Source: JAEUPI01 sp044222685 (GTDB lineage: Bacteria > Pseudomonadota > Gammaproteobacteria > Burkholderiales > Burkholderiaceae_C). From it: DNA of 64,000 nt. The position numbers and the translations under genes are program-made. Location: positions 1-64,000 of the forward strand of contig JBGAMU010000011.1 in the NCBI GenBank assembly GCA_044222685.1, in the 5' to 3' direction. Under the pieces are notes generated by a model, which did not search any database, was not told the DNA's origin, and saw nothing but the letters and a program-made list of their open reading frames with translations. Positions 44,671-55,508 of the stretch are shown here, in pieces (within the stretch, counting starts at the first letter, position 1; the number at the start of each line of letters is the position of its first letter).

Positions 44671-45294
44671 ATGAACGTACGTGCTGAATCCATGGGCCTT
44701 GCAGTGGCGCTCGCACTCGCGACAGGTGGCGCGCTGCTCAGCCCGTCCGTCGGTTCGGCGCACGAGGGCAAGCAACATGCAACGCGGTGGCCCGGCTCCA
44801 ACGACTACCTGCGCTCGGTACGTTCGTACGCGGTGCCGGATGTCGTGCTGACCGACGGCGACGCGCGCCAGGTGCGCCTGCGCGAACTGTTGGCGAGCAA
44901 CGACCCGGTGATGATGAACTTCATCTTCACCACCTGCGGCACGATCTGCCCAGTGATGGTCAAGGTCTTCGCCGACGTGCCTGATCGGCTCGGTGCTCAG
45001 GCAAAGAACCTGCGCTTGATCTCGATCTCGATCGATCCCGACAACGACACACCGGCCCAGCTCAAGGCCTACGCCAGGAGCTTCGGCGCTGGTGAGCGGT
45101 GGAAGTTCCTGACCGGCAGCGCGCAGGACATCAAGAGCCTGCAACTCGCCTTCGATGGCTACCGTGGCGACAAGATGAACCACGAGCCGCTCACGCTGAT
45201 GCGTCATGCCGTGGGCAAACCCTGGATCCGTATCGACGGCTTCGCGAACCCCGACGAGCTGGTTCGCGAGTACCGCAAAGGGGGGCCGCAGTGA
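44671..45294 (+). CDS. SCO1/SenC family copper chaperone
   Basis: The 207-residue exported thioredoxin-fold protein has the copper-binding motif CGTICP (Cys89, Cys93) and the distal histidine in TLMRHAVG. SCO proteins deliver copper to, or reduce cysteines of, copper enzymes. Here the operon partners are multicopper-oxidase-like proteins rather than cytochrome oxidase, so metallation of these is the likely job. The stop overlaps the start of the next gene (GTGA). Confidence 0.92.
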   Translation: MNVRAESMGLAVALALATGGALLSPSVGSAHEGKQHATRWPGSNDYLRSVRSYAVPDVVLTDGDARQVRLRELLASNDPVMMNFIFTTCGTICPVMVKVFADVPDRLGAQAKNLRLISISIDPDNDTPAQLKAYARSFGAGERWKFLTGSAQDIKSLQLAFDGYRGDKMNHEPLTLMRHAVGKPWIRIDGFANPDELVREYRKGGPQ

Positions 45295-46958
45295 CGCTGC
45301 TCGGCGCGTCCGGTGTTTCCACCCTGCGGCGAGCGGCGTGGCTGCCTTCGGGGCTCGCCGTGCTAATGCATGTCTTCTTGGCGGTTGGTGCCTGGGCGCA
45401 GGCCGCTGCGCCCGAGGCAAGTGGCGATGCCGCGCAACTGGCGCTCGGCCAGCGCATCTATCGGGAGGGCATCGGTGCGTCTGGCCAAGCGCTGAGGGCG
45501 GTTGGCGCGGCGCAGGCGGCACTCGGTGGCAAGGACGCGGCCTGCGCCACCTGCCACCGCAGGAGCGGGTTTGGCTCCAGTGAGGGCAGGTTCGTCATCC
45601 GGCCGATCATCGCACCGGCATTGCTGCAGGAGCAGAGCGTCGCGCTGCACGCACCGCGCGTCAAGGCGCGAGTGGGGACGAGTCAACGCCCGGCCTACAA
45701 CGAGGCCTTGCTGGCGCGCGCCATTCGAGGCGGCGTCGACGCCGCTGGCAAGCCGCTCGATGCCGTGATGCCGCGCTACGCGCTGAGCGACGACGAGATG
45801 AAAGCACTGTCGGCGTATCTGTTCTCGCTCGGCGCCAAACCATCGCCAGGCGTGGACGAGCACGACATCCACTTCGCCACCGTGATCCAACCCGGCGTCG
45901 CGCCGGAGCGGCGCCGTGCGATGCTCGACGTGATGCAGGCCTTCGTCAAGGACAAGGGTGCCAACGTGCGTTCGGACGAGCAACGCCGCGAGGCCGGCAA
46001 CATGCGCATGTACCGCTCCTACCGCAAGTGGGTGCTGCATGTGTGGGAGTTGAATGGGCCGAGCGAAACCTGGTCAGCGCAACTCGAGGCGTTGTACAGC
46101 CAGCAGCCAGTGTTCGCCTTCATTGGTGGCCTGGGCAACGCGAGCTGGGGCCCGATCCATGCCTTCAGCGAGCGCCTCGAGATCCCGAGCGTGTTGCCGC
46201 AGGTGGATCTGCCGTTGCTGACCAGCATCAACCAATACACCTTCTACTTCTCGCGCGGCATGGTGCTCGAGGCGGAGGTGCTGGCCAAGTTCGTGCGTGA
46301 GCAGGGGGACGCGGGCCCGATCGTCCAGGTCTATCGCCGCGAAGAGGCGGGCGCGGCAGCGGCTGCGGCGTTCCGTGCCGCGCTGACGACTGGCGCGACG
46401 GTGGAGGACCGCGTGCTCGAAGGGCCGGCGACCGAGGCGTTCTGGCAACAGCTGTACGCCGGCAAGCCCGCCGCGGTGGTGCTGTGGCTCGGCGCATCGG
46501 ATCTAGTGGGGGCACCTGCGCCGGGCGGCACTGCGCCCAGCGTGTACCTGTCCTCCAATCTGCTGCCGGGTCGGCTTCCCGATGCGCTCGCCAAGGCCAA
46601 TGCGCGACTCGTGTACCCGTCCGACCTTCCGCCCAAGCGCGAGGCGCGTCTGCTGCGCCACAAGCTGTGGCTGCACAACAAGGGCATTGCGGTCACCGAC
46701 GAGGTGGTTCAGGTGAACACCCAGTTCACGATGACGGTGGTCAGCGATGTGGTGGGGCACATCATGGACAGCTTCTCGCGCGACTACTTCGTCGAGCGCA
46801 TCGAGCATGTGGTCGGCCAGACACCGATGGCTTCGGTGTACCAGAACGTCAGCCTCGGTCCCGGCCAGCGTTTCGCGGCCAAGGGCAGCTCGGTGGTGCA
46901 GGTGCTCGACGCCGACAAGAAGCAGCTGAAGGCGCTGTCGGGCTGGATCGTGCCCTGA
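45291..46958 (+). CDS. fusion of a monoheme cytochrome c and an ABC-type periplasmic binding protein
   Basis: The 555-residue exported protein has a signal peptide, then a cytochrome c domain with CATCHRR (Cys85, Cys88, His89) and a probable axial Met in AVMPRY (about residue 160). A ~350-residue periplasmic-binding-protein fold of the branched-chain amino acid receptor type follows (IGGLGNASWGPIHAFSERLEIP; GDAGPIVQVYRREE). No ABC permease or ATPase is near, so transport is unlikely. It may take electrons from the copper oxidase while sensing a ligand. The start is GTG 45291. Confidence 0.85.
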   Translation: MTLLGASGVSTLRRAAWLPSGLAVLMHVFLAVGAWAQAAAPEASGDAAQLALGQRIYREGIGASGQALRAVGAAQAALGGKDAACATCHRRSGFGSSEGRFVIRPIIAPALLQEQSVALHAPRVKARVGTSQRPAYNEALLARAIRGGVDAAGKPLDAVMPRYALSDDEMKALSAYLFSLGAKPSPGVDEHDIHFATVIQPGVAPERRRAMLDVMQAFVKDKGANVRSDEQRREAGNMRMYRSYRKWVLHVWELNGPSETWSAQLEALYSQQPVFAFIGGLGNASWGPIHAFSERLEIPSVLPQVDLPLLTSINQYTFYFSRGMVLEAEVLAKFVREQGDAGPIVQVYRREEAGAAAAAAFRAALTTGATVEDRVLEGPATEAFWQQLYAGKPAAVVLWLGASDLVGAPAPGGTAPSVYLSSNLLPGRLPDALAKANARLVYPSDLPPKREARLLRHKLWLHNKGIAVTDEVVQVNTQFTMTVVSDVVGHIMDSFSRDYFVERIEHVVGQTPMASVYQNVSLGPGQRFAAKGSSVVQVLDADKKQLKALSGWIVP

Positions 46959-46981
46959 TGGCGCTGGCGCCACGGCGCCGC

Positions 46982-47686
46982 TCAGGCCACGAGACCACCT
47001 TCCGCCGAGTCCTTCACCAGGCGGGCGAACGCGAACGGTCGCTCGATCAGGCCCAGCTCGAGTGCAATGAGCGTCAGCTCGGCGGCATTGCGCAGACCCA
47101 GCTTGTGCATCAGGTTGGCGCGGTGCTTCTCCACCGTCTTCGGGCTGACGCTCAGAAACTCGGCCGCGGTGCGATTGGTGCGGCCCTCGGCGATGAGCTG
47201 CAGAATGCTGCGCTCGCGATGGGTCAGCTTCTCCAGCGGGGACGATTTGGTGCCGTTGCTGCCCGGATGCAGAAAGCTCTGCACGACGTGGCGCGAGACG
47301 TCGGGACTGAGGTAGTTCTTGCCGCTGGCCACCGAGCGCATCGCCATCAGCAGCTCGTCGAACGACGCGTCCTTCAGCACATAACCGTCGGCGCCGGCGC
47401 GCAGGGCCTCGCGCACGTAGTCTTCGGTCCGCAGTGTCGTCAGCATCACGACCTTCACCTGCGGCTGCCGACGCTTGATCTGCGACACGGTCTCCAGCCC
47501 ACTGACGCCGGCCAGCACGATGTCCATCAGCACCACGTCGGGGTCGAGGTTGAGCGACGCCTGGACGGCCTCCTTGCCGTTGCTCGAGTGCGCGACCACC
47601 GCGAAATCGTCGTGCGCGGATATCAGCGCGCACAGGCCCAGGCGAAAGAGGTTGTTGTCGTCGACAAGCAGCACGCGGATGCTCAT
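46982..47686 (-). CDS. LuxR/NarL-family response regulator
   Basis: The 234-residue protein has a receiver domain with Asp55 (VVLMDIV) and Lys in VLKDAS, then a LuxR-type helix-turn-helix (LTHRERSILQLIAEGRTNRTAAEFLSVSPKTVEKHRANLMHKL). The ATG overlaps the last pseudopilin stop by four bases, so it is the last gene of the secretion operon. No kinase is encoded with it. It could report on secretion or regulate the convergent copper operon. Confidence 0.92.
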   Translation of the reverse strand: MSIRVLLVDDNNLFRLGLCALISAHDDFAVVAHSSNGKEAVQASLNLDPDVVLMDIVLAGVSGLETVSQIKRRQPQVKVVMLTTLRTEDYVREALRAGADGYVLKDASFDELLMAMRSVASGKNYLSPDVSRHVVQSFLHPGSNGTKSSPLEKLTHRERSILQLIAEGRTNRTAAEFLSVSPKTVEKHRANLMHKLGLRNAAELTLIALELGLIERPFAFARLVKDSAEGGLVA

Positions 47687-48273
47687 GATGGATTCCGGGA
47701 GACCGGCCTTGGCGGAGGGAAGGAGGGCACGTCGCCGTTGGCAGGCGTGCCGGGAAGAGCAGGGTTGGCGGTGAGTGGCCGACCGGTGGACGAGATCGCG
47801 AACAACCATTCGCGATACGACTTGAGGCCTTCGAAGTGCTGGTATCCGGCGGCGAATCCGGCCTGCTTGACCGGCGCCTTCTCCGACAGGCTGTACACGC
47901 CGGCGACGCGGTCACCGATGCGCAACAGGCCCCATTCGTCACCGCCGGTCACCGGGTCGCGATAGGCGCGTCGCAGGTGGCGCACCGGCATCGGGTAGCG
48001 GTCGTCCTCGAGCAGATCCTCGATGCCGGTCGGCAACACCCGTGGCGTGCCCGGCGGCGCGCCGAAGTAGTAGCGCTGGATGGCACGGCGGTACTGGTCG
48101 CCGACGAACAGCAGCTCCTGCTCCTGGCCGCGCTGGCGCGCCAGCGCCCACACGTCCACCGCCGCCATCAGCGCAATGCCACCCAGCGTCAGTGCGACGA
48201 GCAGGGCGAGCAGGACGATCCCACCGGTTCTGCGGGTCCGCGGGCGGTGGGCGAGGGGCGCGCGTGCCGTCAT
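47683..48273 (-). CDS. pseudopilin-like protein, atypical N-terminus
   Basis: The 196-residue protein has a basic N-terminus and a hydrophobic helix (GGIVLLALLVALTLGGIALMA) where pseudopilins have their assembly helix. The GFTLxE cleavage site and the Glu at position 5 are missing; in GspK-like tip pseudopilins position 5 is also not Glu. The soluble part contains EWLFAISSTGRPL. It overlaps both neighbours by ATGA. A minor tip pseudopilin is the best guess. Confidence 0.7.
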   Translation of the reverse strand: MTARAPLAHRPRTRRTGGIVLLALLVALTLGGIALMAAVDVWALARQRGQEQELLFVGDQYRRAIQRYYFGAPPGTPRVLPTGIEDLLEDDRYPMPVRHLRRAYRDPVTGGDEWGLLRIGDRVAGVYSLSEKAPVKQAGFAAGYQHFEGLKSYREWLFAISSTGRPLTANPALPGTPANGDVPSFPPPRPVSRNPS

Positions 48274-48680
48274 TCGGTGCCCCTCACCGTGACGCCGGGA
48301 TACGGCCGCGGGGCCGGTTGCACGTCATAGACGGCGCCCTGTGTCGGGTCCGGCGGCGCGACGACGACCCAGTTGGCTGCTTCGGTGACCGGGTCTACCG
48401 GCATCTGCCGCAGGTAGCGCTTGGCCACCAGCTCCTCGAGCGACTCCGGGTACTTGCCCTGGTCGCCATAGAACTTGTCGATGGCATCGCGGATGGTGGC
48501 CACGTTCTGCCGCTGCACGCTGAAGCGTCCGTTGTCGACGGCGGTGAAGTAGCGCGGGATAGCCAGCGTCAGCAACAGCGCGATGAGGGAGAGCACCACC
48601 ATCAGTTCGATCAGCGTGAAGCCCGCCGCCGCGCGCAGGCCCGGTCGCTGGTGGGGATGGCGGCCTGTGGTGTATCGCAT
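48270..48680 (-). CDS. type II secretion pseudopilin (GspG-like)
   Basis: The 136-residue protein carries the prepilin peptidase site GFTLIELMVV after a 20-residue leader (cut between G and F). A DPVTEAANW region resembles the calcium-loop region of GspG-type major pseudopilins. It is one of four pilin-like genes in the operon. Confidence 0.88.
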   Translation of the reverse strand: MRYTTGRHPHQRPGLRAAAGFTLIELMVVLSLIALLLTLAIPRYFTAVDNGRFSVQRQNVATIRDAIDKFYGDQGKYPESLEELVAKRYLRQMPVDPVTEAANWVVVAPPDPTQGAVYDVQPAPRPYPGVTVRGTE

Positions 48681-48685
48681 TTCCG

Positions 48686-49204
48686 CTACCAGGAGCTGTA
48701 GGGCGTGCCATCGAGCGCCACCCTGGATGACTTGGAGGACACGTCGAACACGTCAGCGCCGGCCGATGTGTCGCCCGGACGGCTGGCGTATGCACGAATG
48801 TCCCAGGTCTGCGCAGCGGGTACCTGCGCGTCGGCGAAGAATGGGTCTCTCGGCAGTTGACGCAGGATGACGATGCGTTGCGAGGCGTCGGTCTGGCCCA
48901 GGCCGAGGTCGCGTTTGTTGGCCATGTCGAGCACCTCGGTCAGCTTGTCCAGCGACGGCGGATAACCCGATTCGCCGGCGGCCTTGGCCAGCACACCGGA
49001 GTCGGTGGCTGCCTTGTAGGCATCCAGGCCGTTGCGAATCGTGCGCAACGCCTGGCGCAACTCGGCCTCCTTGAAGCGCGTGGTGGTGACTTCATAGAGC
49101 GGCAGCGCCACCATGGCGAGCAGACCTACGATCGCCAAGGTGATCAGCATTTCGACGAGCGTGAACCCGCGCGTCGCCGCTGTGGAGCGGGCCAGCATCC
49201 TCAC
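48686..49204 (-). CDS. type II secretion pseudopilin
   Basis: The 172-residue protein has the prepilin site GFTLVEMLITLAIVGLL after a short leader and a ~140-residue C-terminal domain (YPPSLDKLTEVLD, LPRDPFF). It starts at a GTG that overlaps the secretin stop. It is a probable minor pseudopilin; the letter (G, H or I) cannot be assigned with confidence. Confidence 0.88.
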   Translation of the reverse strand: MRMLARSTAATRGFTLVEMLITLAIVGLLAMVALPLYEVTTTRFKEAELRQALRTIRNGLDAYKAATDSGVLAKAAGESGYPPSLDKLTEVLDMANKRDLGLGQTDASQRIVILRQLPRDPFFADAQVPAAQTWDIRAYASRPGDTSAGADVFDVSSKSSRVALDGTPYSSW

Positions 49205-51243
49205 GGCTTGACCTTGGGTTCGCCGGCCGAAGGCGTCGGCTCCGTGGTGGCGGGAGCGCCGGGAATCGGGCTTTGGCCCGACGATGCGGACCCAGCCGGA
49301 TCGGCCGCAAGCGGCGCTCCGGCGCCGGCCGGCGTCGCTGCCGGCGCGGGCTGCGGCGATGGGGCCGCGCTGCCGCCACGACCGGGCAGAGGTGCCCGGG
49401 TCGGGCCGGGCCGCGCACCGGTTGGCGGCGGGGCCGCGCCACCGGTGGACTGGCCCGTCGCCGCGCCGATCGGATCGAGCTGCAGTGCACGCTCGCGCAT
49501 GCTGCTTTCGGTCCCGGAGAACACATTGCGTACCGACGCGTCGAGCGTGGCGGGCGGCCGCACGATGCGCGGCGTGATGGACAGGACGATCTCCGACTTC
49601 TTGTCCGAGCCGCTGTTGTTGCCGAACAGCTTGCCTACGGTGGGCAGGTGGCCAAGGCCGGGCACCCTGGCCGACGTGTTCTTGTCGTCGGCCGAGATCA
49701 GGCCGCCCAGGATCTGCGTCTCGCCGTCGCGCAGACGCACCACGGTCTGCGCATTGCGTGTGCCGATCTGGTACGCGAGCGACCCGTTCGGTCCCGGAAT
49801 CTCCTTGACGATGCTGCTCACCTCCAGGCTGACGCGGATGCCGACCTCCTGGTCGGAGTAGACCTGCGGCTCGAACTCGAGCTTGAGGCCGACGTCCTGG
49901 TACTGCACCGAGCCGGTCACGACGCCGCTGCCGGTGTTGGTGGGCGTCACCGTGTTGGTGATGATCGGCACGCGGTCACCGATCAGGATGCGTGCCTTCT
50001 CCTTGTTGCGGGCCCGGATGCGCGGGCTGGCCAGCAGCTTGGAGTCGGAGTCCTCCAGCCGCAGGTTGATGCCCAGACTGAGCTGGTTCACCAGCAGGTC
50101 GTTGCGGGTCAGCGCCTTCAGGCCGCCGATGGTGTTGGCGCTCTCGGGGGTGGAGATGCTGACTGCGTTGGGAATCTCGACACCCAGGTTGGACAGGCGG
50201 TCGTGCGACACCTCGAGCACCTCGACCTCGAGCATCACCTCTGCTTCGGGAACGTCGTGGGCGGCGATGACCTTGCTGGCCACGGCGATCGCGTCGGCGG
50301 TGTCACGCATCACCAGCGTACCGCTGCGTTCGTCGACCGAGAGGTCCTTGATCTTCAGCACCGACTTCAGCACGGTCTGCATGTACTTGACGTCGACGTT
50401 CGTCACCTGGAACGTGCGCACCTGCAGGTCCTGGTACTCCTTGAACTTGGCTGCGGTGGCCGGGTAGATGAACAAGGTGTTGGCGTTCAGCGCGCGCTTT
50501 TCCAGCTGGTTCTGCAGCAGGATCAGATCCACCGTGTCCTCGACGGCCGCGTCCTTCACGAAGATGGTCGTCTTCAGGTCGGCGCGCACGTCGCGATCGA
50601 GGATCACGTTCAACCCGGTGGTGCGCGACAACGCCTCGAACACCATGCGCAGGTTGGCGTCGCGAAACTGCAGCGTCACCGGCTTGTTCATGATCGACTG
50701 CGCCGCGGCCTGGGCGGCGCGGGTCTGGCGTGTCTTCTCGACGTGTTCGCGGATCGCGGCGTTCTGGCGTTGAGCCGCGGCGTTGGAGGGGTTGTCGGCC
50801 AGCACGGCGTCGACCCGCTCCTGGGCCGCGCTGACATTGCCTGCTCGCAGCTGCCTGTCCGCTTCGGCCAGCAGCTTGGCGCCGCGCGCGTCGAGCTCGA
50901 TCATCTTCAGGCCGCGTCGTGCCCGGTCGTTGCTCACGTCGACCTGCAGTGCCTTGTTGAAGAGCGCGGCCGCTTCGGTGTCGTTGCCGCTGCGTCGAGC
51001 CGCCTCGGCCCGCTCCACCAGGTCGCGGCCGTGGGCCTGTGTGGCCTTGAGCAGATCGATGCGGTACTCGGCGTTGGTCGGCTCGAGCCGGCTGGCCTCC
51101 TGCAGCTTGGCCAGCGCCGCGTCGCGGTTGCCCTCCGCAAGCAGGCGCATGCCGTCGTTGTGAACCCGGCTGCCTGCGCAGCCCCACAGCAGCAGGGCCA
51201 CGACCAACGGCAGCCGTCTGGCAGCGCCCTTGACGATGTTCAC
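49201..51243 (-). CDS. secretin lipoprotein (GspD/PilQ family) with TPR repeats
   Basis: The 680-residue protein has a lipobox LLLWGCAG (Cys22), TPR-like helical repeats (about 30-170), secretin N-domains (about 190-330) and the secretin pore domain (about 380-590, with VPGLGHLPTVGKLF). A Pro-rich tail follows. It forms the outer-membrane channel. The N-terminal TPRs and built-in lipidation differ from classic GspD and recall PilQ-like secretins of Tad/MSHA/atypical T2S systems. It may be self-piloting. Confidence 0.9.
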   Translation of the reverse strand: MNIVKGAARRLPLVVALLLWGCAGSRVHNDGMRLLAEGNRDAALAKLQEASRLEPTNAEYRIDLLKATQAHGRDLVERAEAARRSGNDTEAAALFNKALQVDVSNDRARRGLKMIELDARGAKLLAEADRQLRAGNVSAAQERVDAVLADNPSNAAAQRQNAAIREHVEKTRQTRAAQAAAQSIMNKPVTLQFRDANLRMVFEALSRTTGLNVILDRDVRADLKTTIFVKDAAVEDTVDLILLQNQLEKRALNANTLFIYPATAAKFKEYQDLQVRTFQVTNVDVKYMQTVLKSVLKIKDLSVDERSGTLVMRDTADAIAVASKVIAAHDVPEAEVMLEVEVLEVSHDRLSNLGVEIPNAVSISTPESANTIGGLKALTRNDLLVNQLSLGINLRLEDSDSKLLASPRIRARNKEKARILIGDRVPIITNTVTPTNTGSGVVTGSVQYQDVGLKLEFEPQVYSDQEVGIRVSLEVSSIVKEIPGPNGSLAYQIGTRNAQTVVRLRDGETQILGGLISADDKNTSARVPGLGHLPTVGKLFGNNSGSDKKSEIVLSITPRIVRPPATLDASVRNVFSGTESSMRERALQLDPIGAATGQSTGGAAPPPTGARPGPTRAPLPGRGGSAAPSPQPAPAATPAGAGAPLAADPAGSASSGQSPIPGAPATTEPTPSAGEPKVKP

Positions 51244-51824
51244 TTGCTTCTCCCGGTGACGTTGAGCGTCTGCTGAACGTTGGTTGGCAGATAGGTCATT
51301 ACCACCTCGTTGGCGTTGAGTGCGTCGACCCGGTAGGTGTTGTTGTCCAGCATGTCGCCGGCCGCGACGACCAGCAGCGCGTCGCCCTTGGCGAGAAACG
51401 CCTGCGGCTTGGCGGCGCCGCTTTCCAGCAGGCCGACGAAACTGAACGGCAGCGGTGGCGTGACCGGCTGGGGTTTGGGTGGCGGCGGTGGCGGCGGCGC
51501 AGGCGGCGGTGGGGCTGGAGGAGGCGGCAGCCAGCTCAGACTGGCGAACGGAGTGCCTTTGCTGCGCGGAATCGTCTTCGTGCGATCGACGGCGACGCCG
51601 GCGGCAGCTGCGTCCGCTGGCGGCACCGGCGCCGACGACGGCGTCGCGATGATCGAGGGTGCACTGGCCGGCCTGCTGCCGGGTGCCGACGGGCGCGCGA
51701 CCTCCTCCACCACGTCGTCGCCGGCCGCGCGGTGGTTGCGCGACAACTGCGCGCTCACGTAGAACGTCGAGATGCCGGCGCAGGCGATGAACAGCAGACG
51801 AACGGGCTTGCTGGGTGTGGCCAT
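51240..51824 (-). CDS. GspC/PilP-like periplasmic linker protein
   Basis: The 194-residue protein has an N-terminal membrane helix, a very proline-rich linker (PPPPAPPPP stretch at about 100-118) and a C-terminal small beta domain (PFSFVGLLESGAAKPQAFLAKGDALLVV) of the PilP/GspC HR type. Such proteins bridge the inner-membrane platform to the secretin. The start overlaps the preceding gene region closely, and the stop overlaps the secretin start (ATGA). Confidence 0.8.
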   Translation of the reverse strand: MATPSKPVRLLFIACAGISTFYVSAQLSRNHRAAGDDVVEEVARPSAPGSRPASAPSIIATPSSAPVPPADAAAAGVAVDRTKTIPRSKGTPFASLSWLPPPPAPPPPAPPPPPPPKPQPVTPPLPFSFVGLLESGAAKPQAFLAKGDALLVVAAGDMLDNNTYRVDALNANEVVMTYLPTNVQQTLNVTGRSK

Positions 51825-51825
51825 G

Positions 51826-52368
51826 TCACGGGCCCCGATACACGAACGTGAACCGAACCAGGGAGTCGAGTGCGCCGCTGCCGGAGTCAGTGCGCGACAT
51901 GCGCAGTTCGTCGAGCGCCACGTGCGGCATCGCTTCCAGCACGTCGGCCGTGAAGGCCTTGAGCGCTGCGTACTCGTTGCGCACGGGGAAGGTGACGCTG
52001 TACGACACCAGCGACGTGTTGGGCTCCGCCTTCAGCTGGTAGTCGCCCTTGGCGAGCAGCACGTGGTGTCGTCCAGCGATGGTGAAGACCGCGGCCAGGT
52101 CGCTCGAGCACTGCGTCAGCGGCGGAAAGCGCGACATGAACTCGACCAGCTGTTCGCCGCTGGACGGGCGGCGGGCCGGCGGCCCTTGGCGTGCCAAGGC
52201 GCTGGCCTGTGCCGCCAGCGTCGCTTGCAGCGTCTCTGCCTGGCGACTGACCTGCGGCATCCAGGCGACGGTGAACGCTGCGAGTGCGAGCAGCAACAAC
52301 GACAACAGGCCCGCGTAACCCAGGCGGCGCAACGCGAGCTGCCAGCCGATCAGCAGCAGCCGGTTCAT
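51826..52368 (-). CDS. PilO/GspM-like inner-membrane platform protein
   Basis: The 180-residue protein has one N-terminal membrane helix (about 15-37), a coiled-coil stretch and a ferredoxin-like alpha/beta domain (VSYSVTFPVRNEYAALKAF). Position after the PilN-like gene and before the PilP-like gene supports a PilO or GspM role. Start and stop overlap or abut both neighbours. Confidence 0.78.
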   Translation of the reverse strand: MNRLLLIGWQLALRRLGYAGLLSLLLLALAAFTVAWMPQVSRQAETLQATLAAQASALARQGPPARRPSSGEQLVEFMSRFPPLTQCSSDLAAVFTIAGRHHVLLAKGDYQLKAEPNTSLVSYSVTFPVRNEYAALKAFTADVLEAMPHVALDELRMSRTDSGSGALDSLVRFTFVYRGP

Positions 52369-52907
52369 GGCGCCACCCCCCAGCCGGCCTGAACCTGGAA
52401 GCGGACCGGTGTGCCCGGTGTCTGCGCCTGCACCTGATGCGAGACCAGCACCACTTGCGACAGGCGTGGGTCCTTCTGCAGGGCGCTCAGGTACGCCAGC
52501 ATCTCCTGCAGGTTGCGCGCCTCGGCGGTGAGCCGGATGCTCTTCTTGGCGACCGATGGCTCCACCGAGAGCAGCGCAACGGACTGGATCGGCGCCGACT
52601 CCAGCGTGTCCAGCAGGTCGGCCCATGGCGTGGTCAGGCCCTGCGACACCTTGCTGACCACCCTGGCGCGGGCGGCCTCGCCGGGCTCCAGTGGCCTTGC
52701 ACGCGATGCACTGCTGGCGATCGACGTGCGCCGCGCCTCCAGCGCCGCCAGCCGCTCGGCCTGCTCGGCGGTGTCGGCCACCATCAGCCCGAGCCGCACC
52801 GCGCCGGCGACGAAGAGCACGCCGCTCACCAGCAGCATGGCGGCGCCGCGCGGCGAGATGCGCCGCGTCTGCGGTGCGAAGTCCAGCTGCAGGCGGGCCG
52901 TCTTCAT
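52365..52907 (-). CDS. PilN-like inner-membrane platform protein
   Basis: The 180-residue protein has a short cytoplasmic N-terminus, a membrane helix (about 23-46), a coiled coil (AEQAERLAALEARR) and a ferredoxin-like domain (IRLTAEARNLQEMLAYLSALQKD). It is typical of PilN or the C-terminal part of GspL. It overlaps the PilM-like gene and the PilO-like gene by ATGA. Confidence 0.82.
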   Translation of the reverse strand: MKTARLQLDFAPQTRRISPRGAAMLLVSGVLFVAGAVRLGLMVADTAEQAERLAALEARRTSIASSASRARPLEPGEAARARVVSKVSQGLTTPWADLLDTLESAPIQSVALLSVEPSVAKKSIRLTAEARNLQEMLAYLSALQKDPRLSQVVLVSHQVQAQTPGTPVRFQVQAGWGVAP

Positions 52908-53764
52908 GGCGTCGGTGCCTCGCGATCGAACACGGTCCAGCGCGACGCCACGGCCTTGCCGGGCAGCTGCGGCGCCACCAACACGTAGGCTGCCTGTTTG
53001 TCGACGTCGAGGCCGGCGGTGGCCAGCAGCCGGTCGACCCGCGTGTCCAGCAGCGCGGCGCTGGCCGTCGGCGCCAGCCCGAACCCGCACATCAGGCGCT
53101 GGGCGCGCTCGTTGTGCAGGCCGGGATCCGGCCGGTCCAGCCACGGGCCACTGCTGATCGCGGCAATGGCGCCGTTGAAGACCTGCGCCACGACGGCCTC
53201 GCGCCCACTCGCCACGGCGAACACCGCCGAGCCGGGCTTCAGCGCCTGCGCATGACGATTCCACTGGACGCAGAAGTCGGGCTGCACGCGGCGCAGCGCG
53301 AGTCGATGGCGTGTCGCGAGTTCGATCAACGCCTGGATCTGTGCCTTGGACACCGCAGCGATCAGCAGGTGGCGACCGCCGCTCTGCAACTGCCAGCGCA
53401 CCTCGTGCTGCGCGGCTGCGTCGCCCAGCAGTTCGAGCACGCAGGCAGACGCCACCGCCTGCAGCTGGCGGTCGCTGCTGGCGGCGAAGTCGCCTTCGAC
53501 CACGTCGAGATGCAGAAACGCGTCGGCCAGCTCGACGTGAAGCCCGGCACCGGTCAGCGGCATGGTTCGGGCCAGCTCGCCGAGCACCGCGGCGATGGCG
53601 TCGCTCTGCTCGTCGAGAGACGGGCCGGCCGGCGCACCGTCGGCTTCGCCGGATTCGGCATCCCAGGTGCCGGTCGCGTGGGTCGCACTGGCCATCACCC
53701 TCGGCTGCAACCACCCGCACTCCAGCGTGCCGCACACCGAGCCGGGCACGATGCGCAGCCGCAC
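52904..53764 (-). CDS. PilM/GspL-like cytoplasmic actin-fold protein
   Basis: The ~286-residue protein has no signal or membrane segment and the general pattern of the actin-like domain of PilM/GspL (VFAVASGREAVVAQVFNGAIAAI). The GTG at 53764 lies two codons past the gspE stop, with GGTGGAA upstream. With the separate PilN-like gene it would equal a split GspL, as in type IV pilus operons. Confidence 0.75.
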   Translation of the reverse strand: MRLRIVPGSVCGTLECGWLQPRVMASATHATGTWDAESGEADGAPAGPSLDEQSDAIAAVLGELARTMPLTGAGLHVELADAFLHLDVVEGDFAASSDRQLQAVASACVLELLGDAAAQHEVRWQLQSGGRHLLIAAVSKAQIQALIELATRHRLALRRVQPDFCVQWNRHAQALKPGSAVFAVASGREAVVAQVFNGAIAAISSGPWLDRPDPGLHNERAQRLMCGFGLAPTASAALLDTRVDRLLATAGLDVDKQAAYVLVAPQLPGKAVASRWTVFDREAPTP

Positions 53765-53768
53765 CAGG

Positions 53769-55504
<1,736 letters not shown>

Positions 55505-55508
<4 letters not shown>

